Positions 6,932 to 14,926 of a stretch of DNA of 21,062 bases are shown in pieces. The stretch spans positions 1 through 21,062 of the forward strand of contig CANCAR010000019.1 in NCBI GenBank assembly GCA_947374125.1. The letters are read 5' to 3'. The first letter of the stretch is position 1; the number at the start of each line of letters is the position of its first letter. Position numbers and translations under genes: made by a program. The DNA comes from Hyphomicrobiales bacterium. GTDB taxonomy: Bacteria > Pseudomonadota > Alphaproteobacteria > Rhizobiales > Beijerinckiaceae. The notes under the pieces are model-generated. The model was not told the DNA's origin. It made no database searches and was given only the letters and a program-made list of their open reading frames with translations.

Positions 6932-7396
6932 TTGGCATCGCTATCGACACCGTCAACCTCGACCCATTGGCGCGACCAAAGTGGCTGCCTTTATCACGAT
7001 TTGCGCGTTAAGCTCCGCAATGCGGGCTTGCGCCCGACGCGGCAGCGCGTTGGCTTGGGTTGGCTGCTGTTTGCCCGTGGTGACCGGCATTTGACTGCGG
7101 AAGGCCTGTATGAGGAGGCCGCAAAGGCCCGCGTGCCGGTTTCGCTGGCGACTGTATACAACACGCTGCATCAATTTACCGAGGCGGGCTTGCTGCGCGA
7201 AGTTGCGGTTGATGGCTCCAAAACGTATTTTGACACCAATACGACCAACCATCACCATTTCTTTGTAGAAGGTGAAAACCGTCTGCTCGACATTGAGGGA
7301 CAGGAAATCGCCGTTTCCACCCTGCCAGACATTCCCGACGATATGGAAATCGTTCGGGTTGAGGTCGTTGTAAGACTTCGGCGTAAGGCGATCTAG
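6932..7396 (+). CDS. irr: Irr, iron-response (haem-sensing) Fur-family regulator
   Basis: A transcription factor of the rhizobial Irr branch of the Fur family. It represses haem and other iron-demanding functions under iron limitation and is inactivated through haem. The product is 154 residues. The winged-helix N-domain contains LRNAGLRPTRQRVGLGWLLF and VPVSLATVYNTLHQFTEAGLL. The dimerisation domain carries the Irr-typical histidine cluster (TTNHHHFF, His107-109). The N-terminal haem regulatory motif region reads GCLYHDL (Cys19), where the well-known Bradyrhizobium motif is GCPWHD. The start is TTG 6932, since an in-frame TAG at 6917-6919 excludes anything further upstream; AGGA lies ten bases before. 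The position divergent from fabA is common in rhizobia. Confidence 0.88.
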   Translation: MASLSTPSTSTHWRDQSGCLYHDLRVKLRNAGLRPTRQRVGLGWLLFARGDRHLTAEGLYEEAAKARVPVSLATVYNTLHQFTEAGLLREVAVDGSKTYFDTNTTNHHHFFVEGENRLLDIEGQEIAVSTLPDIPDDMEIVRVEVVVRLRRKAI

Positions 7397-7412
7397 GGTC
7401 AGGGGCCCTAAA

Positions 7413-7943
7413 CTATTCCACCTTTTCGTCCGGATAGACCCCCCAGAGCTGTTGCTGCTGGATAAAGCCGTCAAACCCTTCTCCAATCAAGCGGCACCAT
7501 TCGCCGTTACAGGATTTAATCGACGCCACTACATTTGGCATCATCTGAGCGGCCAGAGGACTTGTCGCGTCTGGCTTTACACGAAGGGGAACCGGCTTAT
7601 CCCCTCCCCATGGCGCCACAATCCCAGTCCGTCGGCCCGATAGCAGATTGTGTAAGACCCACCCTTCAGCCCCTTCCGAATCGCGGATGCGCCGCCAAGT
7701 TTCAAATTCAGCCGTAATCTCGACCGGAAGACCAGCTTTCTCGTAAATCCATTTTGCGCGGTGGTCTTTGCTTGGTCCCTCCCTGAGATTTACGCGGTCC
7801 GATTTAAGGCTGACAAAGCGCGGCAAGGGGAGACCCGTCGTTGAACCGACCAGAGGATCTCCCGCGAGCGCTGGAAAGGCTAGGCACATGGCAAAAAACA
7901 CTGCCATTGCCTGCCAGCTCGTAAAGGACCTGATCCCCATCAT
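7413..7943 (-). CDS. Exported protein with tandem bacterial SH3-like domains
   Basis: A 176-residue protein with an N-terminal signal peptide: a hydrophobic stretch AMAVFFAMCLAFPALA with a likely cleavage after ALA. The mature part holds two SH3-like repeats. The first (SDRVNLREGPSKDHRAKWIY ... GWVLHNLLSG) has the classic N-x-R-x-G-P core. The second (VPLRVKPDATSPLAA ... GFIQQQQLWGVYP) is similar. Such proteins act in the periplasm, probably binding peptidoglycan or envelope components; no enzymatic domain is visible. ATG 7943 is chosen for its AGGGA five bases upstream; a longer start at 7970 lacks such a site. It is convergent with irr (16 bp) and divergent from the dehydrogenase gene. Confidence 0.78.
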   Translation of the reverse strand: MMGIRSFTSWQAMAVFFAMCLAFPALAGDPLVGSTTGLPLPRFVSLKSDRVNLREGPSKDHRAKWIYEKAGLPVEITAEFETWRRIRDSEGAEGWVLHNLLSGRRTGIVAPWGGDKPVPLRVKPDATSPLAAQMMPNVVASIKSCNGEWCRLIGEGFDGFIQQQQLWGVYPDEKVE

Positions 7944-8169
7944 TAACGTCCCTTGCCACAATCCCTGCATCTGTCGCCTTCACACCCGTTGTTTTTCGCC
8001 CGTCCGCTCGCTAGAGAAGAACACGGCACGCCTTCAATCGGTCAATGGGTTTCCGCTTCCAAGCCAAATGAAAAACCTTGATCGACCTATTGCCTTAATG
8101 TGTTGTCAAGTGAACGTTAATTATGGGTAAATTCGCCTCGGAGTTTAGACCGAAGCGTCAGGGAGGACG

Positions 8170-9168
8170 ATGATCATGAAACAAAAGCCGCTCGTTGTGG
8201 TAACCCGTCGCCTCCCCGATATGATTGAAACGCGCATGCGTGAACTGTTCAACGCGCAACTGAATATAGATGACCGCCCACTGATCAAAGAGGAGCTGAT
8301 CGAGGCGGTTAAAACCGCGCAAGTCTTAGTACCCACTGTCACCGACGAAATCGATGCCGACGTAATTGCGGCAGCAGGCGAGCAATTGCGACTGATCGCT
8401 AATTTCGGCAATGGCGTCGATCATATTGATGTTGCTGCGGCGCAGGCGAAGGGCATTACGGTTACCAATACCTCGGGCGTGCTGACAGATGATACAGCAG
8501 ATATGACGATGGCGCTCATTCTAGCCGTTTCACGCCGCATTGCGGAAGGTGCACGGGTAATTCCCGAAGGCAATTTCCACGGCTGGTCGCCAACTTGGAT
8601 GCTTGGGCACCGCATCACCGGCAAGCGCCTGGGCATTGTCGGCATGGGCCGGATCGGACAGGCGCTGGCCCGCCGCGCTAAGGCATTCGGGCTTCAAGTG
8701 CATTACCACAACCGGCGCCCTGTAGCGGCCAGCATTGAACAGGAACTAGAGGCGACCTATTGGGACTCGCTCGACCAAATGTTAGCCCGCATGGATATCG
8801 TCTCGGTCAACTGCCCACATACGCCTGCGACCTATCACCTTCTCTCCGCGCGACGCCTTAAGCTCTTAAAGCCCGACGCCATCTTGGTGAACACCGCGCG
8901 CGGTGAGATCATCGACGAAACCGCGCTGGTAAAAATTCTCGAAGCGGGCGAAATTATGGGGGCGGGTCTCGATGTGTTCGAGCACGAACCCGCCATTTCA
9001 CCGCGTATGTTGAAGCTCGCAAGACAAAACCGAATTCTCGTCATGCCCCATATGGGCTCCGCCACCATTGAAGGTCGCATCGAGATGGGCGAGAAGGTCA
9101 TCATCAATATCCGAACCTTCATGGACGGCCATCGGCCGCCCGACCGGGTGATTGCTTCGATGGTGTGA
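8170..9168 (+). CDS. D-2-hydroxyacid dehydrogenase (glyoxylate/hydroxypyruvate reductase-like)
   Basis: An NAD(P)-dependent reductase of 2-oxoacids, closest in character to glyoxylate/hydroxypyruvate reductases. The 332-residue protein has the split catalytic domain surrounding a Rossmann domain. The dinucleotide motif GIVGMGRIGQ is at 155-164. Substrate and catalytic residues are NFGNGVDHID (78-87), Arg244 (NTARGEIID), Glu273 (FEHEP) and His294 (MPHMGSAT). The start ATG 8170 is preceded by GGAGG; ATG 8176 is an equally possible start. It is monocistronic in appearance, divergent from the SH3 gene and convergent with cysK. The exact substrate cannot be fixed from sequence. Confidence 0.85.
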   Translation: MIMKQKPLVVVTRRLPDMIETRMRELFNAQLNIDDRPLIKEELIEAVKTAQVLVPTVTDEIDADVIAAAGEQLRLIANFGNGVDHIDVAAAQAKGITVTNTSGVLTDDTADMTMALILAVSRRIAEGARVIPEGNFHGWSPTWMLGHRITGKRLGIVGMGRIGQALARRAKAFGLQVHYHNRRPVAASIEQELEATYWDSLDQMLARMDIVSVNCPHTPATYHLLSARRLKLLKPDAILVNTARGEIIDETALVKILEAGEIMGAGLDVFEHEPAISPRMLKLARQNRILVMPHMGSATIEGRIEMGEKVIINIRTFMDGHRPPDRVIASMV

Positions 9169-9173
9169 GTGGT

Positions 9174-9255
9174 GAATAGCGAATAGCGAATAGCGAATAG
9201 CGAATGGAAAAATATAGATACAGCCGAGATGGCTAGCCCCTATTCGCTACTCGCC
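9174..9255. repeat. Heptanucleotide tandem repeat with inverted copy
   Basis: GAATAGC is repeated exactly four times (9174-9201), followed by a partial unit GAATG. At 9240-9255 the sequence CTATTCGCTACTCGCC is the reverse complement of the array with two differences, so the transcript can fold into a long stem. Nested between the arms is AGCC-GAGAT-GGCT (9222-9234). The element fills the gap between two convergent genes, where it could act as a bidirectional transcription stop or an RNA-stabilising hairpin. It may belong to a dispersed short-repeat family; only one copy occurs here. Confidence 0.75.
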
Positions 9256-9260
9256 CTCTC

Positions 9261-10232
9261 TCACAACCCTTCAAACAAAGCCGTCGACAAATACCGTTCC
9301 GCAAAGCTCGGGATGATAATCACAATATTTTTGCCCTTTGATTCAGGCCGCGCCGCGATTTCCAAGGCGGCCGCCACGGCTGCGCCGGAAGAGATGCCCG
9401 TCGGAATACCCTCAATGCGGGCCAAAAGCCGCGCGGTGTCAAAAGCCGTCTGGTTTGCCACCTGAATCACTTCATCAATCACCGAGCGGTCCAGTACATC
9501 GGGCACGAACCCTGCGCCAATGCCCTGAATTTTATGCGGGCCGGGGTTGCCCCCCGAAAGCACCGGCGAGTCCTCAGGCTCAACGGCAACGATTTTCACC
9601 GCTGGATTGCGTGCCTTCAGCACTTGGCCAACGCCCGTAATGGTACCGCCAGTGCCAACGCCTGAGACAAAAATATCCACCTTGCCGTCGAGGTCGTTCC
9701 AGATTTCCTCTGCCGTTGTGCGGCGATGAATATCGGGATTGGCGGGGTTTTTGAACTGTTGCGGAATGATCGCGCCCGGGATGGAGGCCTTTAATTCCTC
9801 CGCCTTGGCAATCGCGCCCTTCATCCCCTGCGGCGCGGGGGTCAATTCGAGTTCGGCACCCAATAAAGCCAGCATTTTGCGGCGCTCAATCGACATCGAC
9901 TCAGGCATTACGAGGATCAAACGATAGCCGCGCGCGGCGGCGACAAACGCCAAGGCGATACCGGTATTGCCCGAGGTTGGCTCAATCAGCGTCGAGCCCG
10001 GTTTGATCAGGCCCTCGGCCTCAAGCGCGTCAATCATGTTAACGCCGATGCGGTCTTTTACGCTGGCGATGGGATTGAAAAATTCGAGCTTGGCCAACAG
10101 ATTGGCATGAACACCCTTTTCCTTCGCCACACGGTCGAGCCGCACAATCGGCGTATCGCCAATCGTATCGGTGATCGAATTATAGATGCGGCCGCGGCCG
10201 GGTTTATGCTGGTGCGATGGGTTTCCGGTCAT
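9261..10232 (-). CDS. cysK: Cysteine synthase A (O-acetylserine sulfhydrylase)
   Basis: A PLP enzyme that makes cysteine from O-acetylserine and sulfide in the cytoplasm. The 323-residue, full-length protein has the PLP lysine in NPIASVKDRIG (Lys59), the substrate loop TSGNTG and the phosphate-binding GTGGTITG. The start chosen is ATG 10232 with GAGGAA seven bases upstream; a TTG 18 bases earlier lacks such a site. The upstream 82-bp gap has a TTGACA (minus strand, 10313-10318) overlapping the stop of the Rrf2 gene. An own promoter is possible, although no convincing -10 follows. The neighbouring Rrf2 regulator suggests local control of cysteine supply. Confidence 0.93.
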   Translation of the reverse strand: MTGNPSHQHKPGRGRIYNSITDTIGDTPIVRLDRVAKEKGVHANLLAKLEFFNPIASVKDRIGVNMIDALEAEGLIKPGSTLIEPTSGNTGIALAFVAAARGYRLILVMPESMSIERRKMLALLGAELELTPAPQGMKGAIAKAEELKASIPGAIIPQQFKNPANPDIHRRTTAEEIWNDLDGKVDIFVSGVGTGGTITGVGQVLKARNPAVKIVAVEPEDSPVLSGGNPGPHKIQGIGAGFVPDVLDRSVIDEVIQVANQTAFDTARLLARIEGIPTGISSGAAVAAALEIAARPESKGKNIVIIIPSFAERYLSTALFEGL

Positions 10233-10314
10233 GGCGCAATTCCTCTTCAATGAGACGATTGTTAGGAGACTACTTAATTTTACAGAAAATGTCGATTATT
10301 TTATATTTCACATG

Positions 10315-10764
10315 TCAAATCGTAAAATCAGCCGATTCTTTGGCGAGATGAACGCCCGCATGGTTTGCTCGATTGCACAATTCATCAACGCTGATGGCAT
10401 CAAGATGCGCCAAAAAGGCACGGCTTGCTACCTTGATCTCAGGATCGATCACCTGATCAACCAAGAGAGAATGCGGCTCGGGTGGGCCTTGATCATCCTC
10501 GGCCTCCGTCATAGCCGCGCGCACAATATCGCCGGCCGTAATACGCCGCCGCTCGGTGGCGAGTTCATAACCGCCGCGCGGGCCACGCACGCCTTTTAAA
10601 ATACTGGCACGGACCAACGCCTGTAAAATCGTCTCAAGATGGCGCGGTGGCAATTGATGCCGGTCAGCCAAATGTTTCGCGGCCACAGGATCAGGCCGCG
10701 CATGGATGGCGATATCGACAACGGCTGCAATAGCCAGCTTGCTGCGGCGGGAGAGAAGGTTCAT
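10315..10764 (-). CDS. Rrf2-family transcriptional regulator
   Basis: A 149-residue winged-helix protein of the Rrf2 family. MNLLSRRSKLAIAAVVDIA is the characteristic first helix. LPPRHLETILQALVRASILKGVRGPRGGYELA contains the recognition helix and the glycine-rich wing. Only one cysteine is present (VDELCNRA), so the three-Cys [2Fe-2S] site of IscR is absent. A non-cluster mode of sensing, as in CymR, is more likely. ATG 10764 has AAGGA eight bases before it. An alternative ATG 10821 would overlap the dut stop as ATGA but adds an unfamiliar 19-residue lead. It lies between dut and cysK; regulation of cysK is an inference from position and family. Confidence 0.83.
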   Translation of the reverse strand: MNLLSRRSKLAIAAVVDIAIHARPDPVAAKHLADRHQLPPRHLETILQALVRASILKGVRGPRGGYELATERRRITAGDIVRAAMTEAEDDQGPPEPHSLLVDQVIDPEIKVASRAFLAHLDAISVDELCNRANHAGVHLAKESADFTI

Positions 10765-10817
10765 TCGGCGCGTCCTTTCAACTGTTTCCTGATCCACCCG
10801 GTCAGGAGATCGTCTCC

Positions 10818-11270
10818 TCATGTGCCGGTCGAACCATATCCTCCCGCACCCCGGATCGTAGCCCCAAGCGCGTCTCGTTCTTCGAATTCGGCCCGTGTGA
10901 CCGGCGCGATCACCAATTGGGCAATTCGCATGCCCCGCGTGATCACAAAGTCCTCTTCACCGTGATTAATGAGCAAAACCGAAACTTCGCCCCGGTAATC
11001 CGCATCAATCGTCCCCGGCGCGTTCAACACGGAGATGCCGTGCTTCAGCGCTAGCCCAGAACGGGGCCGAACTTGCCCTTCATAGCCGTCGGGCAGCTCA
11101 ATACACAATCCTGTTTGGATAAGAGCTCTTTTCCCGATTTTCAATGTAAAAATAGAATCGACCGGAATGGCGGCGAGCAAATCGAGTCCGGCGGCAGCCG
11201 GCGTTTCGTAACGCGGCAGAGGCAGCCCCTCGCTATGGGGCAGGCGCTGAACGCCAACCATCACGCTCAT
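10818..11270 (-). CDS. dut: dUTP diphosphatase
   Basis: Hydrolyses dUTP to dUMP and pyrophosphate, keeping uracil out of DNA and supplying dTMP synthesis. The 150-residue protein shows all five trimeric dUTPase motifs in order: AAGLDLLA, RPRSGLALK, GTIDADYRGEVSVLLIN, RIAQLVIAPV and the C-terminal RGAGGYGSTGT. The start ATG 11270 overlaps the coaBC stop as ATGA, a sign of translational coupling. The longer open frame to 11351 lies inside coaBC and is rejected. It works with the dCTP deaminase encoded at 2899-4008. Confidence 0.95.
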   Translation of the reverse strand: MSVMVGVQRLPHSEGLPLPRYETPAAAGLDLLAAIPVDSIFTLKIGKRALIQTGLCIELPDGYEGQVRPRSGLALKHGISVLNAPGTIDADYRGEVSVLLINHGEEDFVITRGMRIAQLVIAPVTRAEFEERDALGATIRGAGGYGSTGT

Positions 11271-12499
11271 AGCCGTACCTTGGGTGCAAATTTTGTCGCA
11301 AACAGCGCGACGAGCCTTTCGGCAACATCCGCTTTGCTGAGTTTCGGCCAACTGTCGACGGCATCTTTTGAGACAATATGAACCGTGTTCATATCCCCGC
11401 CCATCACGCCACTATCGCCCCCGACATCATTAGCAACAATCAAATCACAGGCCTTTTTATCGAGCTTGCTGCGCGCATAGTCGATGACATTTGAGGTTTC
11501 GGCGGCAAATCCGACAACCAGCGACGGCCGCTCACCCTTGCGATGCGCAATGGTTGCCAGAATATCCGGATTTGGCGTCAGTGCCAAAGCAGGCGGTCCG
11601 CCTTCCGTCTTTTTGAGCTTGTCGCCGCTTTGCGTTTCAACCCGCCAATCGGCCACCGCTGCACAAAACACCGCAATATCGGCAGGCAAAGCGGCCTCGA
11701 CCGCGCGCAACATCTCGGAAGCGGTTTCAACATGCGCCGTAGTGACGCCCTGAGGGTCCGGGATCGCGACCGGACCTGAAACCAACGTCACCCTCGCGCC
11801 TGCTCGGGCAGCAGCCGCCGCAATGGCATGGCCTTGTTTACCGGAGGAACGGTTGGCAATGTAGCGGACGGGATCAATCGCCTCATGCGTTGGGCCGGAG
11901 GTAACCAACACATGGCGGCCAATAAGTGATCCACTGCCAAGCAAACTCATACGCTGCGATAACGCCGCCTCAATGGCATCTGCGATGACTGAAGGTTCCG
12001 CCATTCGGCCGGGGCCAAACTCGCCGCACGCCATTTCGCCCTCATCAGGACCGACAAACAACACGCCGTCGCCTTTAAGCGTCTCGATATTGCGTTGGGT
12101 TGCCGCGTGCTGCCACATCCGCACATTCATGGCGGGGGCTACGAGCACGCGCTTATCGGTGGCGAGTAGCGTCGTGGAGGCGAGATCATTCGCCAGCCCC
12201 TGCGCCATTTTCGCCAGTAAATCCGCCGTGGCCGGAGCCACGACGACGAGATCCGCCGAACGTGACAACTCAATATGGCCCATCTCGGCTTCGTCGGTCA
12301 GCGAGAAGAGATCGGTAAACACCTTCTCGCCCGAGAGGCTGCTGACCGAGAGCGGCGTGACAAACTCGGCCCCCGCTTTCGTCAGAATGCACCGCACGGA
12401 ACCACCGCGTTTGCGGATCACGCGGATCAATTCGAGCGATTTATAAGCCGCGACGCCGCCGCCAATGAGAAGAAGAACGCTTTTGCCGATAAGGGACAT
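11267..12499 (-). CDS. coaBC: Bifunctional phosphopantothenoylcysteine decarboxylase/synthetase
   Basis: Carries two steps of coenzyme A synthesis: CTP-dependent joining of phosphopantothenate and cysteine (CoaB), then flavin-dependent decarboxylation (CoaC). It is 410 residues, normal for the fusion. The CoaC half (about 1-190) has GGGVAAYKSLELIR, the catalytic His in GHIELSRSADLVVVAPATA, the flavin loop APAMNVRMW and Cys in GEMACGEFGPGRM. The CoaB half has VTSGPTHEAIDPVRYIANRSSGKQG, FCAAVADWR and KLKKTEG. It heads coaBC-dut-Rrf2-cysK and uses cysteine made by the last gene of that run. Confidence 0.95.
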   Translation of the reverse strand: MSLIGKSVLLLIGGGVAAYKSLELIRVIRKRGGSVRCILTKAGAEFVTPLSVSSLSGEKVFTDLFSLTDEAEMGHIELSRSADLVVVAPATADLLAKMAQGLANDLASTTLLATDKRVLVAPAMNVRMWQHAATQRNIETLKGDGVLFVGPDEGEMACGEFGPGRMAEPSVIADAIEAALSQRMSLLGSGSLIGRHVLVTSGPTHEAIDPVRYIANRSSGKQGHAIAAAAARAGARVTLVSGPVAIPDPQGVTTAHVETASEMLRAVEAALPADIAVFCAAVADWRVETQSGDKLKKTEGGPPALALTPNPDILATIAHRKGERPSLVVGFAAETSNVIDYARSKLDKKACDLIVANDVGGDSGVMGGDMNTVHIVSKDAVDSWPKLSKADVAERLVALFATKFAPKVRL

Positions 12500-12599
12500 C
12501 AGACTGCCTTGGTTCTGGTGATGTCAGGCACATTAGCGGAATTGTGACGCGGGATGAAGGGGGCGGGGTATCATCTATATCGGGCAAGAGTGAGAGAAA

Positions 12600-12923
12600 C
12601 TAACCAATTTGACTTGCCGAGGACTTTTCCCTCACAAAGCTGATCCGGAGCTTGGTTCCCGTCGCTTCCGCAAACCGTGTCAAGGTGCGGGTAGAAGGCA
12701 TTGTTCGTCCACTCTCCAGGCGAGCGATAACGGCTTGCGTGGTCCCCATCTTTTGGGCAACATCTTCCTGCGTCATATCGGCTTGAGCGCGTGCGGAGAT
12801 CAGCGCCTCAGCAAGCGCAAATTCTTCTTCCAAAGCATCATAGGCAGCAACGAATTCGGGGTCTTTGCGCCATTCTAAAAACGCTTCTTCAACCGGAATA
12901 TACATGCGCTTTTCTGACATCAT
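12600..12923 (-). CDS. XRE-family antitoxin (HigA-like)
   Basis: A 107-residue partner of the upstream toxin. After an acidic N-terminal stretch, an XRE helix-turn-helix spans about residues 42-95: ISARAQADMTQEDVAQKMGT, TQAVIARLESGR and MPSTRTLTRFAEATGTKL. It would bind and neutralise the toxin and repress the pair's promoter. ATG 12923 overlaps the toxin stop as ATGA, with AAGGAGG four bases before it; the second Met (12920) has better spacing at seven. The strong ribosome site compared with none at the toxin fits the excess of antitoxin these systems need. Confidence 0.85.
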   Translation of the reverse strand: MMSEKRMYIPVEEAFLEWRKDPEFVAAYDALEEEFALAEALISARAQADMTQEDVAQKMGTTQAVIARLESGRTMPSTRTLTRFAEATGTKLRISFVREKSSASQIG

Positions 12924-13243
12924 TGAACCTCCTTCGCGCGCTTCAACGCCATTAAAATTTCTCGTCGCGGTGTCTTCTCAGATTTCTTGATAAACACATG
13001 GACGACCACAACCCGCTTACCCTTGGCCGTTACGTAGGCTGCGCGGGCTATGCCATCTCTGCCGATCATCCGCATTTCCCAAATCGGGCCCTCAAGATGT
13101 TTAATGTAAGGCTCATGCACTTGTTCAAGCCCTGCTTGCTCAATCAGATGCGAAATCCGCTCGAATTTTGCCCGCATGTCTCTCGTGAGAGCAAAAATCG
13201 CGTCGCGAACACTATGATCCAAGAACTCAACTGTCCAAGCCAT
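12920..13243 (-). CDS. RelE/HigB-type toxin (phage Gp49-like family)
   Basis: A 107-residue basic protein matching the HigB/Gp49-like toxin family, ribosome-associated mRNA interferases. Recognisable stretches are VHEPYIKHLEGPIWEMRM, GIARAAYVTAKGKRVVVVHVFIKKSEKTP and REILMALKRAKE. The last parts give the family pattern of a hydrophobic strand followed by F-x-K-K-x-x-x-T-P and a C-terminal helix. The start is ATG 13243 (MAWTVEFLDHS); the longer frame begins with TTG inside an AT-rich stretch. No Shine-Dalgarno precedes it, so translation may be weak or leaderless. The toxin-first order with the antitoxin overlapping is the usual HigBA layout. The pair lies between coaBC and ubiB. Confidence 0.85.
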   Translation of the reverse strand: MAWTVEFLDHSVRDAIFALTRDMRAKFERISHLIEQAGLEQVHEPYIKHLEGPIWEMRMIGRDGIARAAYVTAKGKRVVVVHVFIKKSEKTPRREILMALKRAKEVQ

Positions 13244-13353
13244 AAAAACATACCATTTTTGCAATAAATTTCAAGAGCCGTCTTCAGATGCTCAATCCAC
13301 TACAAAAATAATCCGTTCATGAGCCGCGGACACCTGTCCAAAACAACAGGCTA

Positions 13354-14919
13354 CTAAAGCATCCGCATCGCCATAACCAATAACACACCGGCGATGATCC
13401 AAAGTGCGACGTTCCCCGAGCGGTTTCGGCGGGCCTCGGCTCGACCGATCTCCGCTATTGAGCGGGCATCCAGTGGGAAACCCTTGTCGGCGGCATGGGC
13501 TAATTGTTCGGCAAGCGCTTCGGCGCGCGAAGCGAGCGCAGGCAAATGCCCCACCATGCCGGCGAGCGAGACGGCACCCCGGCCCAGCTCCTCGATTTTG
13601 CCCAATGGACCCAGATTACGCTCAATCCAGTTGCGCACCACAGGCTCGGCAGTGGTCCACATGTTCAAATGCGGATCGAGGGAGCGGCTGACGCCCTCCA
13701 CCACGACCATCGTCTTTTGCAGCATCACAAGCTCGGTACGCGTGCGCATGTCGAAGAGACCCGTGACCTCGAACAAAAGCGTCAATAATTTCGCCATCGA
13801 AATCTGATCGGCTGAACGCTGGTGGATTGGCTCGCCAATCGCACGTATGGCTTGCGCGAAATCATCGACCGAGTGCCGGGCAGGCACATAGCCTGCCTCA
13901 AAATGCACCTCCGCCACGCGGCGATAGTTCCGCGTGATGAAGCCCAGCAAAATCTCGGCCAAAAAGCGCCGCTCTTTTAAGCCCAGCCTTCCCATGATGC
14001 CAAAATCAACGGCGCAGAGCCGTCCCTCCGCATCCACAAACAGATTACCCGGATGCATATCGGCGTGGAAAAAACCATCGCGCAGCGCGTGGCGCAGGAA
14101 GGATTGGATGACGATTCGGCCCAGTCCTCGCAAATCATGGCCTGCTTCAGCAATCGCGGCGATATCATGCAGCGGAATGCCGTCGATCCATTCCATGGTC
14201 AATACTTCGCGCGAGGTGAGATCCCATACCACGGTAGGCGCGCGGAATTCCGTATCATCTTTGGCGTTCTCCGCCATTTCTGACAAGGCCGCAGCCTCCA
14301 GCCGAAGGTCCATTTCCATGATCACGGAGCGAGCGAGTGTTTCCACCACCTCGATAAATTTGAGCCGCCGCGCCTCGGGCGACATCTCCTCCATCACCTC
14401 GGCCGCATAGGCCATGGCCGACAAATCACGCCGGAAACGCGCGCGAACATGAGGCCTGAGCACTTTAACCGCAACCGTCTGTCCATCCCGCGTAACGGCC
14501 CGATGCACCTGAGCAATGGAAGCCGCGGCAATAGGCTCGCTGAACTCGGAGAATAACGCGTCTACTGGCTTACCAAAGGCCGCCTCAATGGAAGCCAAAG
14601 CGTCCGGCATTCCAAAGGCAGGGATACGGTCTTGCAATTTTTCAAGATCACGCGCCACACGCACGCCAACCACATCAGGCCGCGTCGCCATAAATTGGCC
14701 GAGCTTGATGTAAGAGGGTCCAAGGCGGGTCAGCGCCGCCACTAACCCCTCAGCACTTGCGGCGGCGCGGCGCTTTTCAATGAGCCTTGCCATCCGCACC
14801 AACAGACGAATCCCCGCTGGTGCCTCGGAGAGATCAACCAACGCAAACGCACCCTCGCGCGCCAGGACAAAGCCGACACGCGCTAGGCGAAGCAAATGGA
14901 TCGGAGCGAAACGGGCCAA
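13354..14919 (-). CDS. ubiB: UbiB, ABC1/ADCK-family atypical kinase for ubiquinone synthesis
   Basis: An accessory factor of ubiquinone synthesis, membrane-anchored. ABC1-family marks in order are YIKLGQFMATRPDVVG (KxGQ), AAASIAQVHRA (Ala-rich loop), VAVKVLRP, EMDLRLEAAAL (ExD), FFHADMHPGNLFVD and AVDFGIMG. A hydrophobic C-terminal segment (VALWIIAGVLLVMAMRM) is the expected anchor. The start is uncertain. The frame is open to GTG 15006 inside ubiE, but protein similarity starts near HLLRLARVGFVLAREG. TTG 14919, preceded by TAGG six bases upstream and 7 bp after the ubiE stop, gives 521 residues and is preferred; TTG 14895 is also possible. It is co-transcribed with ubiE. Confidence 0.88.
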   Translation of the reverse strand: MARFAPIHLLRLARVGFVLAREGAFALVDLSEAPAGIRLLVRMARLIEKRRAAASAEGLVAALTRLGPSYIKLGQFMATRPDVVGVRVARDLEKLQDRIPAFGMPDALASIEAAFGKPVDALFSEFSEPIAAASIAQVHRAVTRDGQTVAVKVLRPHVRARFRRDLSAMAYAAEVMEEMSPEARRLKFIEVVETLARSVIMEMDLRLEAAALSEMAENAKDDTEFRAPTVVWDLTSREVLTMEWIDGIPLHDIAAIAEAGHDLRGLGRIVIQSFLRHALRDGFFHADMHPGNLFVDAEGRLCAVDFGIMGRLGLKERRFLAEILLGFITRNYRRVAEVHFEAGYVPARHSVDDFAQAIRAIGEPIHQRSADQISMAKLLTLLFEVTGLFDMRTRTELVMLQKTMVVVEGVSRSLDPHLNMWTTAEPVVRNWIERNLGPLGKIEELGRGAVSLAGMVGHLPALASRAEALAEQLAHAADKGFPLDARSIAEIGRAEARRNRSGNVALWIIAGVLLVMAMRML

Positions 14920-14926
14920 GCGAAGC

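Noticed and set aside
7394..7410. TAGGG / CCCTA hairpin between irr and the SH3 gene as a bidirectional terminator
   Set aside because: The stem has only five pairs and no U-run follows on either side. It is too weak to annotate.
9174..9206. CRISPR-like array
   Set aside because: The units are 7 bases with no spacers, so this is a simple tandem repeat.
13330..13353. CCTGT / ACAGG hairpin after ubiB as a terminator
   Set aside because: It is a five-pair stem with an eight-base loop and no T-run on the minus strand, so unsupported.
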